Numbered from the stretch's first letter, positions 1 through 5,741 are shown. The stretch is DNA of 6,912 nucleotides from JAWLCA01 sp050485905 (GCA_050485905.1 JBJHCH010000150.1:1-6912), one strand, 5' to 3'. Notes: generated by a model not told the origin, from the sequence alone. A program made the numbers and translations.

Positions 1-765
1 CTGGGCCTCGCATTCCCCCCAAAGCGATACGGCGATATCGCCAATCCCCATCGCCTCGGTCACCTTTGCGCCCCAGCCGGCCTCCAGCCGCGCGCGCAAC
101 TCTGCCTCGCCGCCACCCGGTTCGCCAGCAACCATGACACGCCGCACGCTCGATCCCGGCAGGTCGATCCCGCGTGCCGCGGCCCATTCCGTCAGGTGCA
201 GCGCATAAGAGGGGGTCACCACGACCGCATCTGGCCTGAGAGCCTGAACGGCGGTCATCAGTCGCTCGGTGTTGCCGGTGCCGACGGGGACGTGGCAAAG
301 CCCCAGCTTGTCGAATGCGGCGAGCGCGGCGCCCGCGACGAACGGCCCCGCATTGTAGCTGGTCACCACCCTGTCGCCCCGCTGGACGCCAGAAGCCGAA
401 TAGCTGCGGGCCGAGATCGTGACCCAGTCGCTGATGTCGCGCGCGGTGAGGGGGATGTAGCTGGGTGTTCCGGTGGTGCCGGACGTGGAGTAGATCCGCG
501 CAATCTCGGCCCGGTCGCAGGCGAGATGCGTGCCAATCGGGTTGTCCGGCGTTCGCGCAGCGCGCAGATCATCCTTTTCGGTGAAGGGCAGATGCGAAAT
601 GTCCGCAAGCCCGCCGACCTTCTCGGCAGTTGAAGAACCTGCGGCGGTCAGCTTCTCGCGGTAGAAGGCCGAGTTTGCCAGCAGATAGGCGATCTGCGCG
701 CGATAGGCTGCATCCTGCGCCCCGCTGTCCGCTTCTGCGCCGAGCGCCGCGTCCAGGGCGGTCAT
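1..765 (-). CDS. PaaK-like AMP-forming CoA ligase (3'-truncated by window edge)
   Basis: This is a member of the phenylacetate-CoA ligase-like branch of the ANL adenylating enzymes, which activate a carboxylic acid with ATP and then form its CoA thioester. The 255 visible residues read without a stop. The adenylate-forming P-loop STSGTTGTP is at residues 93-101. LPFTEKDDLR at about 59-68 is the usual PaaK-type N-terminal motif. VVVTPSYALHL (about 181-191) and VAGEPGGGEAELR (about 212-224) match the core regions of the family. WGAKVTEAMGIGDIA (231-245) stands where PaaK proteins have WGA...DxYGxSE. The C-terminal domain and catalytic lysine lie off the left edge. The ATG at 763-765 overlaps the TGA of the citryl-CoA lyase-like gene upstream (ATGA), which indicates translational coupling. 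The family is confident. The substrate is unknown, and the neighbour suggests a di- or tricarboxylic or hydroxy acid rather than phenylacetate. Confidence 0.88.
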   Translation of the reverse strand, partial: MTALDAALGAEADSGAQDAAYRAQIAYLLANSAFYREKLTAAGSSTAEKVGGLADISHLPFTEKDDLRAARTPDNPIGTHLACDRAEIARIYSTSGTTGTPSYIPLTARDISDWVTISARSYSASGVQRGDRVVTSYNAGPFVAGAALAAFDKLGLCHVPVGTGNTERLMTAVQALRPDAVVVTPSYALHLTEWAAARGIDLPGSSVRRVMVAGEPGGGEAELRARLEAGWGAKVTEAMGIGDIAVSLWGECEAQ

Positions 766-1556
766 TCCGTCGCCTCCGACTGCGGAACATAGGTGATTGC
801 CTCCTCCGCGCGCGCCGCCAGAAGGAAGCCGATCGGGTGACGCTGCTCTTCCGCCAGGTGCCCGAGCAGACCCGCCGTGCGCGCCAGAAGCGGAACCGCG
901 CGGATCATGCTCGCCGGGAACCCGAGCTCGAGCAGAACTGCCGCGATCCCCATGGAGACATTCATCGTCAGCGGCTTTCCCCATGCGCGATCAACCGCCT
1001 GCGACAGCGCCATCGCCATCGCGCAATGCGGACCGGCGATGCCCTGCTGCGCGGCCAGTTCAAAGATGCGCACGCTTCTTGGATCTGTCGGCTTGTGAAG
1101 GGGATGGCCGAAACCCGCGAGCCGCTCGCCCCGCGCCCGCGCCTCGTTCGCGATCGCGTCGGCGACCGCCTCTGTCGTCGCCCCTTCCTCGACACGCGCC
1201 TGCGCCTTCACCAGAAGCGCCCCGGCCGCCTCGGCCGCACCAAGGATCACGCTGCCGCAACCAAGGATTCCCGCAGCCAATGCCGACTGCAGCGACTCGG
1301 GGGCGGCGGCATAGGTCATCCGCGCCGCCTGAGCATTGGGTGTCAGCCCGTGCTCGGCAATGGAGATCAGCAGGACATCCAGAAAGAAGCGCTGCTTCGG
1401 TTCGGGTAGCCGGCCGGTGACAGAGAGGAAGAAGTAGTCGGTGAAGCTGACCTGACCCATCAGATCGCCGCACAGGTCGTGACCCTGCACCGTGATCGAC
1501 TGTGCATCCGCCGTGCAGATCGATGTGCGGGCCGGTCCGGCCTTGCCAATCATCAT
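762..1556 (-). CDS. Citryl-CoA lyase-like protein (citrate synthase superfamily)
   Basis: The 264-residue product has the citrate synthase fold in its short, lyase-type form; full citrate synthases are about 370-430 residues. Visible motifs are AEHGLTPNAQAARM (about 67-80, matching the synthase His-containing substrate segment), GFGHPLHKPTDPR (148-160, equivalent to GFGHRVYKxxDPR) with H151, and LLARTAGLLGHLAEE (about 223-237) with the substrate-binding Arg226. The family is usually annotated as citryl-CoA lyase, cleaving a citryl-CoA-type thioester into acetyl-CoA and a 2-oxoacid. By eye, two catalytic residues of citrate synthase are absent: the His of GPLHGGANE is Ile104 in GSVILGAAE, and the Asp of NVDFY is Ser201 in MNVSM. 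A strong GGGAGGAA ribosome site (about 1561-1568) lies just upstream of two adjacent ATGs (1554-1556 and 1551-1553); the first is used here. The gene leads a two-gene unit with the CoA ligase. The fold is secure; the exact reaction is not. Confidence 0.85.
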   Translation of the reverse strand: MMIGKAGPARTSICTADAQSITVQGHDLCGDLMGQVSFTDYFFLSVTGRLPEPKQRFFLDVLLISIAEHGLTPNAQAARMTYAAAPESLQSALAAGILGCGSVILGAAEAAGALLVKAQARVEEGATTEAVADAIANEARARGERLAGFGHPLHKPTDPRSVRIFELAAQQGIAGPHCAMAMALSQAVDRAWGKPLTMNVSMGIAAVLLELGFPASMIRAVPLLARTAGLLGHLAEEQRHPIGFLLAARAEEAITYVPQSEATE

Positions 1557-1602
1557 CGTCTTCCTCCCAGCCGGATTTCATGTCCGGCAATCCTGTCTTA
1601 CT

Positions 1603-1619
1603 TTTTTGTAGGACAAAAA
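1603..1619. promoter_or_regulatory. Perfect palindromic operator candidate for the adjacent GntR regulator
   Basis: TTTTTGT-AGG-ACAAAAA is a perfect 7-bp inverted repeat around a 3-bp centre. The core TTGTAGGACAA fits the general FadR/GntR operator form TNGTNNNACNA. It lies between the divergent lyase-like gene and the GntR gene, just downstream of a consensus TTGACA -35 box for the lyase-ligase unit. A bound regulator would therefore sit over the -10 region. A looser repeat, CCTGT (1592-1596) and ACAGG (1623-1627), flanks it almost symmetrically. Binding by the GntR protein encoded next door is inferred from position and form. Confidence 0.65.
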
Positions 1620-1640
1620 TGAACAGGCGATTCTTGTCAA
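1612..1640 (-). promoter_or_regulatory. Candidate promoter of the lyase-ligase unit
   Basis: Read on the minus strand, 1640-1635 is an exact TTGACA. With a 17-base spacer the -10 position is TTTGTC (1617-1612), a weak match that lies inside the palindromic operator. No better -10 is seen at 16-18 bases. Poor -10 boxes are common in alphaproteobacteria, so the -35 and its placement carry most of the weight. The overlap predicts repression by the GntR protein, relieved by an acid or acyl-CoA ligand. Confidence 0.4.
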
Positions 1641-1669
1641 GCTGTTTTCTTCAAGCTATCAGCGGGTTC

Positions 1670-2356
1670 ATGAACCTTTCCGGGTCCCCACTGAACGCAG
1701 GCAAGCGGCCAAGCGCAGTCGAACAGGTCGTCACCAGCCTGTTCAACGGCTTGATGAGCAACCGTTTCGCGCCCGGCCAGCGGCTGATCGAGGCGGATCT
1801 GACGGCTGAATACCGGGTCAGCCGCGGCACCCTGCGAGAGGCCTTCCGGCGGTTGGCGGCTGACGGGTTGATCGACATCGTACCCAACCGGGGCGCGATT
1901 GTCCGGCGCCTGTCATCACGGGACATGAACGAACTCTTCCAGATCCGCACGGAACTCGAAGGTCTGGCCGCACGCCTGGCGGCCGAGCGGATGAGCGACG
2001 CCGAGGTGCGCGCCCGGTTCGAGACCGCGATAGCGCCGATCTGGGGAGAGCATCAACGCAGCCAGCCCGCGGACTACATCACCGAAAATGCCGAGTTTCA
2101 CGAGGCCATTCTGGACGCCAGCGGTAACCGCCAGCTCGCGCTGGTCAGCCGTCAGTTCCAGCTACCAGTCATCATGGCACAGGTGCGCGGTCTGCTGACC
2201 GCAGAAACAATCGCCAGTTCGTTGACTGAGCATCGGCTAATGGCCCATGCGATCCTCCGCTGCGACCCGCCAGAGGCCGAACGTTTGATGCAGGAGCATC
2301 TGGCGAGGGCGATGGAACTCACAATGCACTACGTAGAGGCGCGGGGCGGCTCGTAG
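1670..2356 (+). CDS. GntR-family (FadR/FCD subfamily) transcriptional regulator
   Basis: From the ATG at 1670 this is a 228-residue cytoplasmic regulator of normal FCD-type length. The N-terminal winged helix spans about 15-80: AVEQVVTSLFNGLM, LIEADLTAEYRVSRGTLREAFRRLAADGLI (recognition helix about 51-62), then the wing VPNRGAIVRRL. The C-terminal FCD ligand domain (about 84-225) shows NAEFHEAILDASGN, TEHRLMAHAI and LMQEHLARAM. Three metal-site histidines are recognisable (H144, H188, H210), while the usual Asp of DxxFH is Asn140. Earlier in-frame ATGs exist at 1619 and 1502. The 1502 start would run into the divergent gene, and the 1619 ATG shares a base with the palindromic operator and adds a non-homologous-looking, AT-richer stretch, so 1670 is preferred. 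Its ribosome site is weak (AGCGGG). Divergence from the lyase-ligase genes makes it their likely regulator. Confidence 0.87.
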   Translation: MNLSGSPLNAGKRPSAVEQVVTSLFNGLMSNRFAPGQRLIEADLTAEYRVSRGTLREAFRRLAADGLIDIVPNRGAIVRRLSSRDMNELFQIRTELEGLAARLAAERMSDAEVRARFETAIAPIWGEHQRSQPADYITENAEFHEAILDASGNRQLALVSRQFQLPVIMAQVRGLLTAETIASSLTEHRLMAHAILRCDPPEAERLMQEHLARAMELTMHYVEARGGS

Positions 2357-2495
2357 AGCTCGGATGCCTTGTGCAGGCAGAGCATTTCTAAGGTGCTGTC
2401 ATCAACGCCAAAGCGTCGCGCAACGGCGCTCGCGCCGCGCTGGGGGGCAATATAGGTGTAGGGGGCAAACTCCCGGCGGGGTCGGCCGCTGGCCC
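2357..2495. other. Convergent intergenic interval; possible decayed reading-frame fragment
   Basis: No intact gene is seen between the two convergent GntR genes. On the minus strand one frame stays open across the whole interval and encodes a stretch resembling a helix-turn-helix segment (GASAVARRFGVDDSTLEML), but it has no plausible start, ribosome site or end. It could be a fossil of a transposase, resolvase or regulator gene, or chance. GGGGGCAA occurs twice (2443-2450 and 2461-2468). A GGCC-GCT-GGCC mini-hairpin lies just past the second GntR stop codon without a T tract, so no confident terminator is called. Confidence 0.25.
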
Positions 2496-3206
2496 CTAGC
2501 CCTGCCCCGGCTCAAAGAGGTCGGGATGCTCCTGCTCAAGCGGTTCGAGAAAGGTAATCAACCGCCCCAGATGCCGCCGCATCTCTGCCCGTGCAGCACC
2601 CGCATCCCGCTGTTCGAGCGCTGCAACGATTGCGCGATGCTCCTCCAGCGTTTCTATCACCCGCCCCGATATCGGCAGCACCACCTGTCGCGCCCGGTTC
2701 ACATGCACCCAGGCTGTTTCTGCCACCTGCGACAGCCTGGGAAAGCCCGTGAAGGACAGGATCATCTCGTGCATCTCGCCATCGAGCTTGTAGAAACCCG
2801 CATAGTCACGGTCGTCGACCAGCGCCTCCTGCACGCGCAGGTTCCGGCGCAGCAGAACAAGCTGCTCTTCGGTGATCTTCGGCGCCACCGCCTCAACCGC
2901 CGCAAGCTCGAGCGCCTCGCGCAGGAACGCGCCCTCGCGTATCTCCTGCATCGAGAACCGGGCGACAAAGGTGCCGGCCTGCGGCACAACGTTCACCAGG
3001 CCCTCACCGGCAAGACGGGTAATCGCCTCGGCAACCGGCGACCGAGAGACCCCCAGCGCGTCGCAGATGCCCCGCTTTCGCAGCGCCTCGCCCGGTCGAT
3101 AGTGCAGGTTCAGGATGGCATCGCGCAGCGACAGATAGGCACGGTTGGCAAGCGAGCCCGTAAAGGCATCAAGCGGCGTCAGTTTCTCGCGGTCGGGATC
3201 GGACAC
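2496..3206 (-). CDS. Second GntR-family (FadR/FCD subfamily) transcriptional regulator
   Basis: This 236-residue regulator is unlike the GntR protein encoded at 1670-2356 beyond shared family features. The winged helix is at about 20-85: ANRAYLSLRDAILNLHYRPGEAL, then ALGVSRSPVAEAITRLAGEGLVNVV with the wing PQAGTFVARF. The FCD domain (about 87-220) has the complete metal/ligand set: D142 and H146 in LDGEMHEMI, H190 in EEHRAIVAAL, and H212 in EMRRHLGRL. A ligand-binding, metal-dependent sensor of a small carboxylate is typical of such proteins. The start is GTG at 3204-3206; a GAGAGAGGG purine run about 12 bases upstream is the only candidate ribosome site. Its promoter carries a palindrome that suggests autorepression. 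It is convergent with the first GntR gene, and no partner operon lies beside it, so its regulon cannot be read from this window. Confidence 0.87.
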   Translation of the reverse strand: MSDPDREKLTPLDAFTGSLANRAYLSLRDAILNLHYRPGEALRKRGICDALGVSRSPVAEAITRLAGEGLVNVVPQAGTFVARFSMQEIREGAFLREALELAAVEAVAPKITEEQLVLLRRNLRVQEALVDDRDYAGFYKLDGEMHEMILSFTGFPRLSQVAETAWVHVNRARQVVLPISGRVIETLEEHRAIVAALEQRDAGAARAEMRRHLGRLITFLEPLEQEHPDLFEPGQG

Positions 3207-3235
3207 TTGCGACGGCCGCCCTCTCTCGGTGGCAT

Positions 3236-3249
3236 GCTAACATGTTAGC
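3236..3249. promoter_or_regulatory. Perfect 14-bp palindrome, probable autoregulatory operator of the second GntR gene
   Basis: GCTAACATGTTAGC is identical to its reverse complement over all 14 bases. It lies about 30 bases upstream of the GTG start and contains the -10 hexamer of the best promoter for that gene. Short perfect palindromes at this place are typical operators of FadR-type regulators. Its sequence differs from the operator candidate at 1603-1619, which fits two regulators with separate specificities. Confidence 0.6.
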
Positions 3250-3269
3250 TCGGGGCCTGAGTCTGTCAA
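3242..3269 (-). promoter_or_regulatory. Promoter of the second GntR gene
   Basis: On the minus strand an exact TTGACA (3269-3264) is followed by a 16-base spacer and TAACAT (3247-3242), four of six matches to TATAAT. The -10 lies inside the palindrome at 3236-3249, so regulator binding would block RNA polymerase. Transcription would start near 3235, giving a leader of about 30 bases before the GTG. Confidence 0.55.
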
Positions 3270-3459
3270 GCAGGTCCATGTGAAACGGTCGACGCACAAG
3301 CGCCAGTTCCGAAGCAGAAAGCCCAGGCCGTCAACGCATCGGCGTCGATACCGGGCCGCGGGAACTCGTCAACGCGGTCTTCGACGCGCAGCCCTGTCCA
3401 ACCATGCTGAGTCACCATGGACGGCCCAAGCCCCAATATCGTTCTACTACGATAGACCA
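3270..3459. other. Intergenic interval with no recognised gene
   Basis: This stretch between the second GntR promoter and the exporter terminator has short open frames on both strands, notably 68 codons on the minus strand (3266-3472). None has a ribosome site or a recognisable domain. The last 30 bases (about 3430-3460) are less GC-rich and contain a 5-bp inverted repeat, TATCG (3437-3441) and CGATA (3450-3454), which could be a second weak hairpin behind the exporter gene. A gene divergent from the GntR gene may have been lost here; this is speculative. Confidence 0.3.
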
Positions 3460-3486
3460 GTAGCGGCTGCAAACGGCAGCCGCTAC
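3460..3486 (-). terminator. Hairpin at the 3' end of the thioesterase-MATE operon
   Basis: A perfect 11-bp inverted repeat, GTAGCGGCTGC and GCAGCCGCTAC, encloses a 5-base loop. The stem includes the exporter's TAG stop (3483-3485). On the transcribed strand it is followed by TGGTCTATCG, not a clear T tract, so it may be a weak intrinsic terminator or a 3'-end stabilising hairpin. Its GC-rich stem and position make a role at the end of the operon likely. Confidence 0.6.
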
Positions 3487-4793
3487 CGCGCGCGGGATTC
3501 GATCCGGAAATAGAGCGCGGCCATCGTCAGTCCGCGCACGATGTTGAGGATCGTCAGCGCGATCCACAGCCCGGTGTTCTGAAAACTCGGGACGAGCAGA
3601 ACGGCCGCGACGACAAAGATGGCGGCCGAAGCGAACATGGCGTTGCGCATCTCGCGCGTGGCGGTGGCGCCTATGAAAATACCGTCGAGCATGTAGGCGC
3701 CGATGGACAGGATCGGCAGGGCGACGACCCAGGGCAGATAGGAACGCGCGGTCAGTTGCACGTCGGGATCCTTCGCCATCAGGTCGATCAGCCACGGCCC
3801 GCCCAGCCAGAAGGCTGCCGCCAGGACGGCCGCCGTGCCAACGCCCCATGCACTGGTCAGAACCGAACTGCGCCGGACACTGGCGACCGACTTTGCACCG
3901 ACCGCCTGCCCCACCAGCGCCTCGGCGGCAAAGGCGAAGCCGTCCAGCGCATAGGCGGTGATCTCGATGAACTGCAAGAGCACCTGATTGGCGGCCAGGG
4001 TCACGTCGCCGAAGCCCGCGCCGAGGAACACGAACGAGGTAAAGGATCCCTGTAGCAGGACCGAGCGGATCATGATGTCGGTATTCACCGCCATCATCCG
4101 CCTGATCCGCACCGGGTCGAACACCCGCACCCAGTCGCGCCACTGATCGCCCCGGAACGCCGGACGGCACAGCCACAGGCCCAGCGCCAGCCCGGTCCAT
4201 TCCGCGATCAGCGTGGCCACCGCCACCCCCTGCACTCCCCAGCCGAGGCCGAGGACGAACCACAGGTCCAGCCCGATGTTCAGCCCGTTCATCCAAAGCT
4301 GCAGCCCCAGCACGGCGCGCGTGCGTTCTAGCGCGATCAGCCAGCCGGTGACGGCGTAAAGCGCGATTGTGGCTGGCGCCCCCCAGATCCGGATCGCCAG
4401 ATAGCTGCGCGCCAGAGCCTCCACCTCGTCGCTGGCCGGTGCGATCCAGAAGGCGCCGGCGACAAGCGGACCCTGCAAGGCAATGAATGCCAGACCCGCG
4501 GCAAGGCCGATCATCAGCGCCCGCGTCAGGATCGCGCCGGTCTCCGGCGTGTCGCCCGCGCCGTGCGCCTGCGCCACCAGCCCGGAGGTGCCCATCCGCA
4601 GGAAGCCGAAGATCCAGTAGACCGAGGCGAGGATGATCGCCCCAACCCCCACCGCGCCGATGGGTGCCGCCTGCCCCATCTGGCCAACGACGCCGGTATC
4701 GACCGCGCCCAGGATCGGGATCGTGGCGTTCGACAGAACGATCGGCAGCGCGATCTTCAGCACACGCCGGTTGGTGATGTCTTCCGGTCTCAA
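3483..4793 (-). CDS. MATE-family efflux transporter (DinF-like)
   Basis: This 436-residue integral inner-membrane protein is near the usual MATE length (about 440-460) and has about twelve hydrophobic segments in two six-helix halves. The N-terminal signature RRVLKIALPIVLSNATIP followed by GAVDTGVVGQMG (about 29-40, with Asp32 in helix 1) is typical of the DinF branch, whose members export cationic or amphipathic compounds using H+ or Na+. The second half begins near 231 with RRMMAVNTDIMIRS and contains the MATE-like EALVGQAVGA (291-300). The start is TTG at 4791-4793; an in-frame stop a short way upstream and no nearby ATG support it, with GTG at codon 11 as a less likely alternative. The ribosome site is weak. 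It lies only 7 bases after the upstream thioesterase stop, so it probably depends on coupled translation. The substrate is not evident; co-transcription with thioesterases hints at an acid released from CoA. Confidence 0.9.
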   Translation of the reverse strand: MRPEDITNRRVLKIALPIVLSNATIPILGAVDTGVVGQMGQAAPIGAVGVGAIILASVYWIFGFLRMGTSGLVAQAHGAGDTPETGAILTRALMIGLAAGLAFIALQGPLVAGAFWIAPASDEVEALARSYLAIRIWGAPATIALYAVTGWLIALERTRAVLGLQLWMNGLNIGLDLWFVLGLGWGVQGVAVATLIAEWTGLALGLWLCRPAFRGDQWRDWVRVFDPVRIRRMMAVNTDIMIRSVLLQGSFTSFVFLGAGFGDVTLAANQVLLQFIEITAYALDGFAFAAEALVGQAVGAKSVASVRRSSVLTSAWGVGTAAVLAAAFWLGGPWLIDLMAKDPDVQLTARSYLPWVVALPILSIGAYMLDGIFIGATATREMRNAMFASAAIFVVAAVLLVPSFQNTGLWIALTILNIVRGLTMAALYFRIESRAR

Positions 4794-4800
4794 GCGCGGC

Positions 4801-5310
4801 TCACGTCTCGCGGCTCGGCATCAGGAAATGCCCGGTGCCCTGCGCGAACAGCCGCGCGCGGTTGTCCTGCCATGCTTCGACATGCACGCTGGCATAGCGG
4901 CGGCCCGAACGGTTGACCCGCGCCCGCGCATAGGCGTCGCGCGGCAGGCCGGAGCGCAGATAATCCACGGTGAAGTCGATGGTTTTCGGCAGTCGCGGCA
5001 GATTGTGCGGATCGAGCGTGGTCGGGTCCAGCCGCCCGCCCTCCATCTCTTCCCACAGCAGCGACCAGCTCAGCTCGATGATCGCGGTGACCTCCAGAAA
5101 TGCCGCCGTCACGCCGCCGTGGATCGCCGGAAGCAGCGGGTTGCCGATCAGCTTTTCCTGAAACGGCAGGGTCGCGGTCAACTCATCCCCGCGCCGGTCG
5201 AACTGGATGCCGAGAAAGCCGATATAGGGCACGCCGGAAACCAGCGCCTTCAGCGCGGCGTCGCGGCGCTGCTTGATCACCTGCACGGGCTCCGGCGCGG
5301 GGCGGCTCAT
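4801..5310 (-). CDS. PaaI-type hot-dog thioesterase, second copy (Glu at the catalytic Asp position)
   Basis: This 169-residue cytoplasmic hot-dog protein would hydrolyse an acyl-CoA to the free acid and CoA. The core is LPAIHGGVTAAFLEVTAIIEL (about 60-80) with the HGG signature at 64-66 on the central helix, followed by strands around IDFTVDYLRSG (111-121) and ASVHVEAWQDN (140-150). In PaaI-type enzymes the helix carries a catalytic Asp after HGG; here that place is Glu73. An insertion at about 84-105 (LLWEEMEGGRLDPTTLDPHN) makes it longer than the first copy. The reading frame extends upstream to 5433, but that part lies inside the neighbouring gene in another frame. The ATG at 5308-5310 is chosen because it overlaps the upstream TGA (ATGA) and follows a purine-rich AAAGGGGGGG ribosome site. 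It is co-transcribed with the first thioesterase and the MATE exporter. Confidence 0.85.
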   Translation of the reverse strand: MSRPAPEPVQVIKQRRDAALKALVSGVPYIGFLGIQFDRRGDELTATLPFQEKLIGNPLLPAIHGGVTAAFLEVTAIIELSWSLLWEEMEGGRLDPTTLDPHNLPRLPKTIDFTVDYLRSGLPRDAYARARVNRSGRRYASVHVEAWQDNRARLFAQGTGHFLMPSRET

Positions 5311-5741
5311 GCCCGCCCCCCCTTTGGCCGCTCGACGGTGAAGGTGCCGGTGGCTGCGGCCACGGGGCGGTCGCCATCCTCGTCCGTCGCAACCGCGCGC
5401 ACGAAGGCGACCGAGCGGGTGACGTGGTAACATTCCGCCCGCGCCCGGATCCGCTGGCCGGGCGTCGCCGCGCGGAAGTAATCTATCCGCAGGTCTATCG
5501 TCGCCGTTCCGGCCGGCGAATCCGGATGGCTCATCACCGCCGCCCCGCCGCTGGTGTCCATCAGTGCCGAGACCGCACCGCCGTGAATCACCCCGGTCTT
5601 CGGGTCGCCGATCAGCCGCTCGTCATAGGGCAGCGTGATCACCGCCACACCGGCGCCGATCTCCTCGACCTCCATCCCCAATTCGTGCGCATAGGGCAGC
5701 GCCTCGATGAATTGCCGCGCCAGTTTCAGCCGTTTGTCCAT
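5307..5741 (-). CDS. PaaI-type hot-dog acyl-CoA thioesterase
   Basis: This 144-residue protein is of standard PaaI length, cytoplasmic and probably oligomeric. The signature TGVIHGGAVSALMDTSGGAAV (about 49-69) contains HGG at 53-55 and the expected catalytic Asp62. TIDLRIDYFRAA (81-92) and AFVRAVATDEDG (112-123) are the following hot-dog strands. Family members hydrolyse aryl- or acyl-CoA thioesters, often clearing dead-end CoA intermediates. The ATG at 5739-5741 is preferred over a TTG two codons earlier because GGGAG lies 8 bases before the ATG and would be too close to the TTG. It is the first gene of a three-gene unit with the second thioesterase (4-base overlap) and the MATE transporter, and it diverges from the MerR genes across 116 bases. 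The substrate is unknown; proximity to an acyl-CoA dehydrogenase suggests fatty or methylthio-acyl-CoA metabolism. Confidence 0.88.
   Translation of the reverse strand: MDKRLKLARQFIEALPYAHELGMEVEEIGAGVAVITLPYDERLIGDPKTGVIHGGAVSALMDTSGGAAVMSHPDSPAGTATIDLRIDYFRAATPGQRIRARAECYHVTRSVAFVRAVATDEDGDRPVAAATGTFTVERPKGGRA

Noticed and set aside
630..1420. Long plus-strand open frames opposite the ligase and lyase genes
   Set aside because: These are antisense shadows caused by high GC, low in hydrophobic order and without ribosome sites; the minus-strand frames carry clear family motifs.
1502..1669. Longer N-terminus for the first GntR protein, starting at 1502 or 1619
   Set aside because: The added residues do not look like the family. 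The 1502 start overlaps the divergent lyase-like gene, and the 1619 start overlaps the operator palindrome. The 1619 start is not fully excluded because a TAGGA precedes it.
2364..3248. 294-codon plus-strand open frame opposite the second GntR gene
   Set aside because: It is an antisense shadow; the minus-strand frame shows a complete winged helix and FCD domain.
3266..3472. 68-codon minus-strand small protein between the MATE and GntR genes
   Set aside because: There is no ribosome site or recognisable domain, and it runs across the promoter's -35 box at one end and the hairpin at the other.
3412..4296. 294-codon minus-strand open frame inside the MATE gene
   Set aside because: It is an arginine- and glycine-rich shadow in another frame of the transporter gene, with no recognisable domain.
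5311..5433. 41-residue N-terminal extension of the second thioesterase
   Set aside because: The extension is arginine-rich out-of-frame translation of the neighbouring thioesterase gene. The ATG at 5308-5310 gives a normal hot-dog start with an ATGA overlap.
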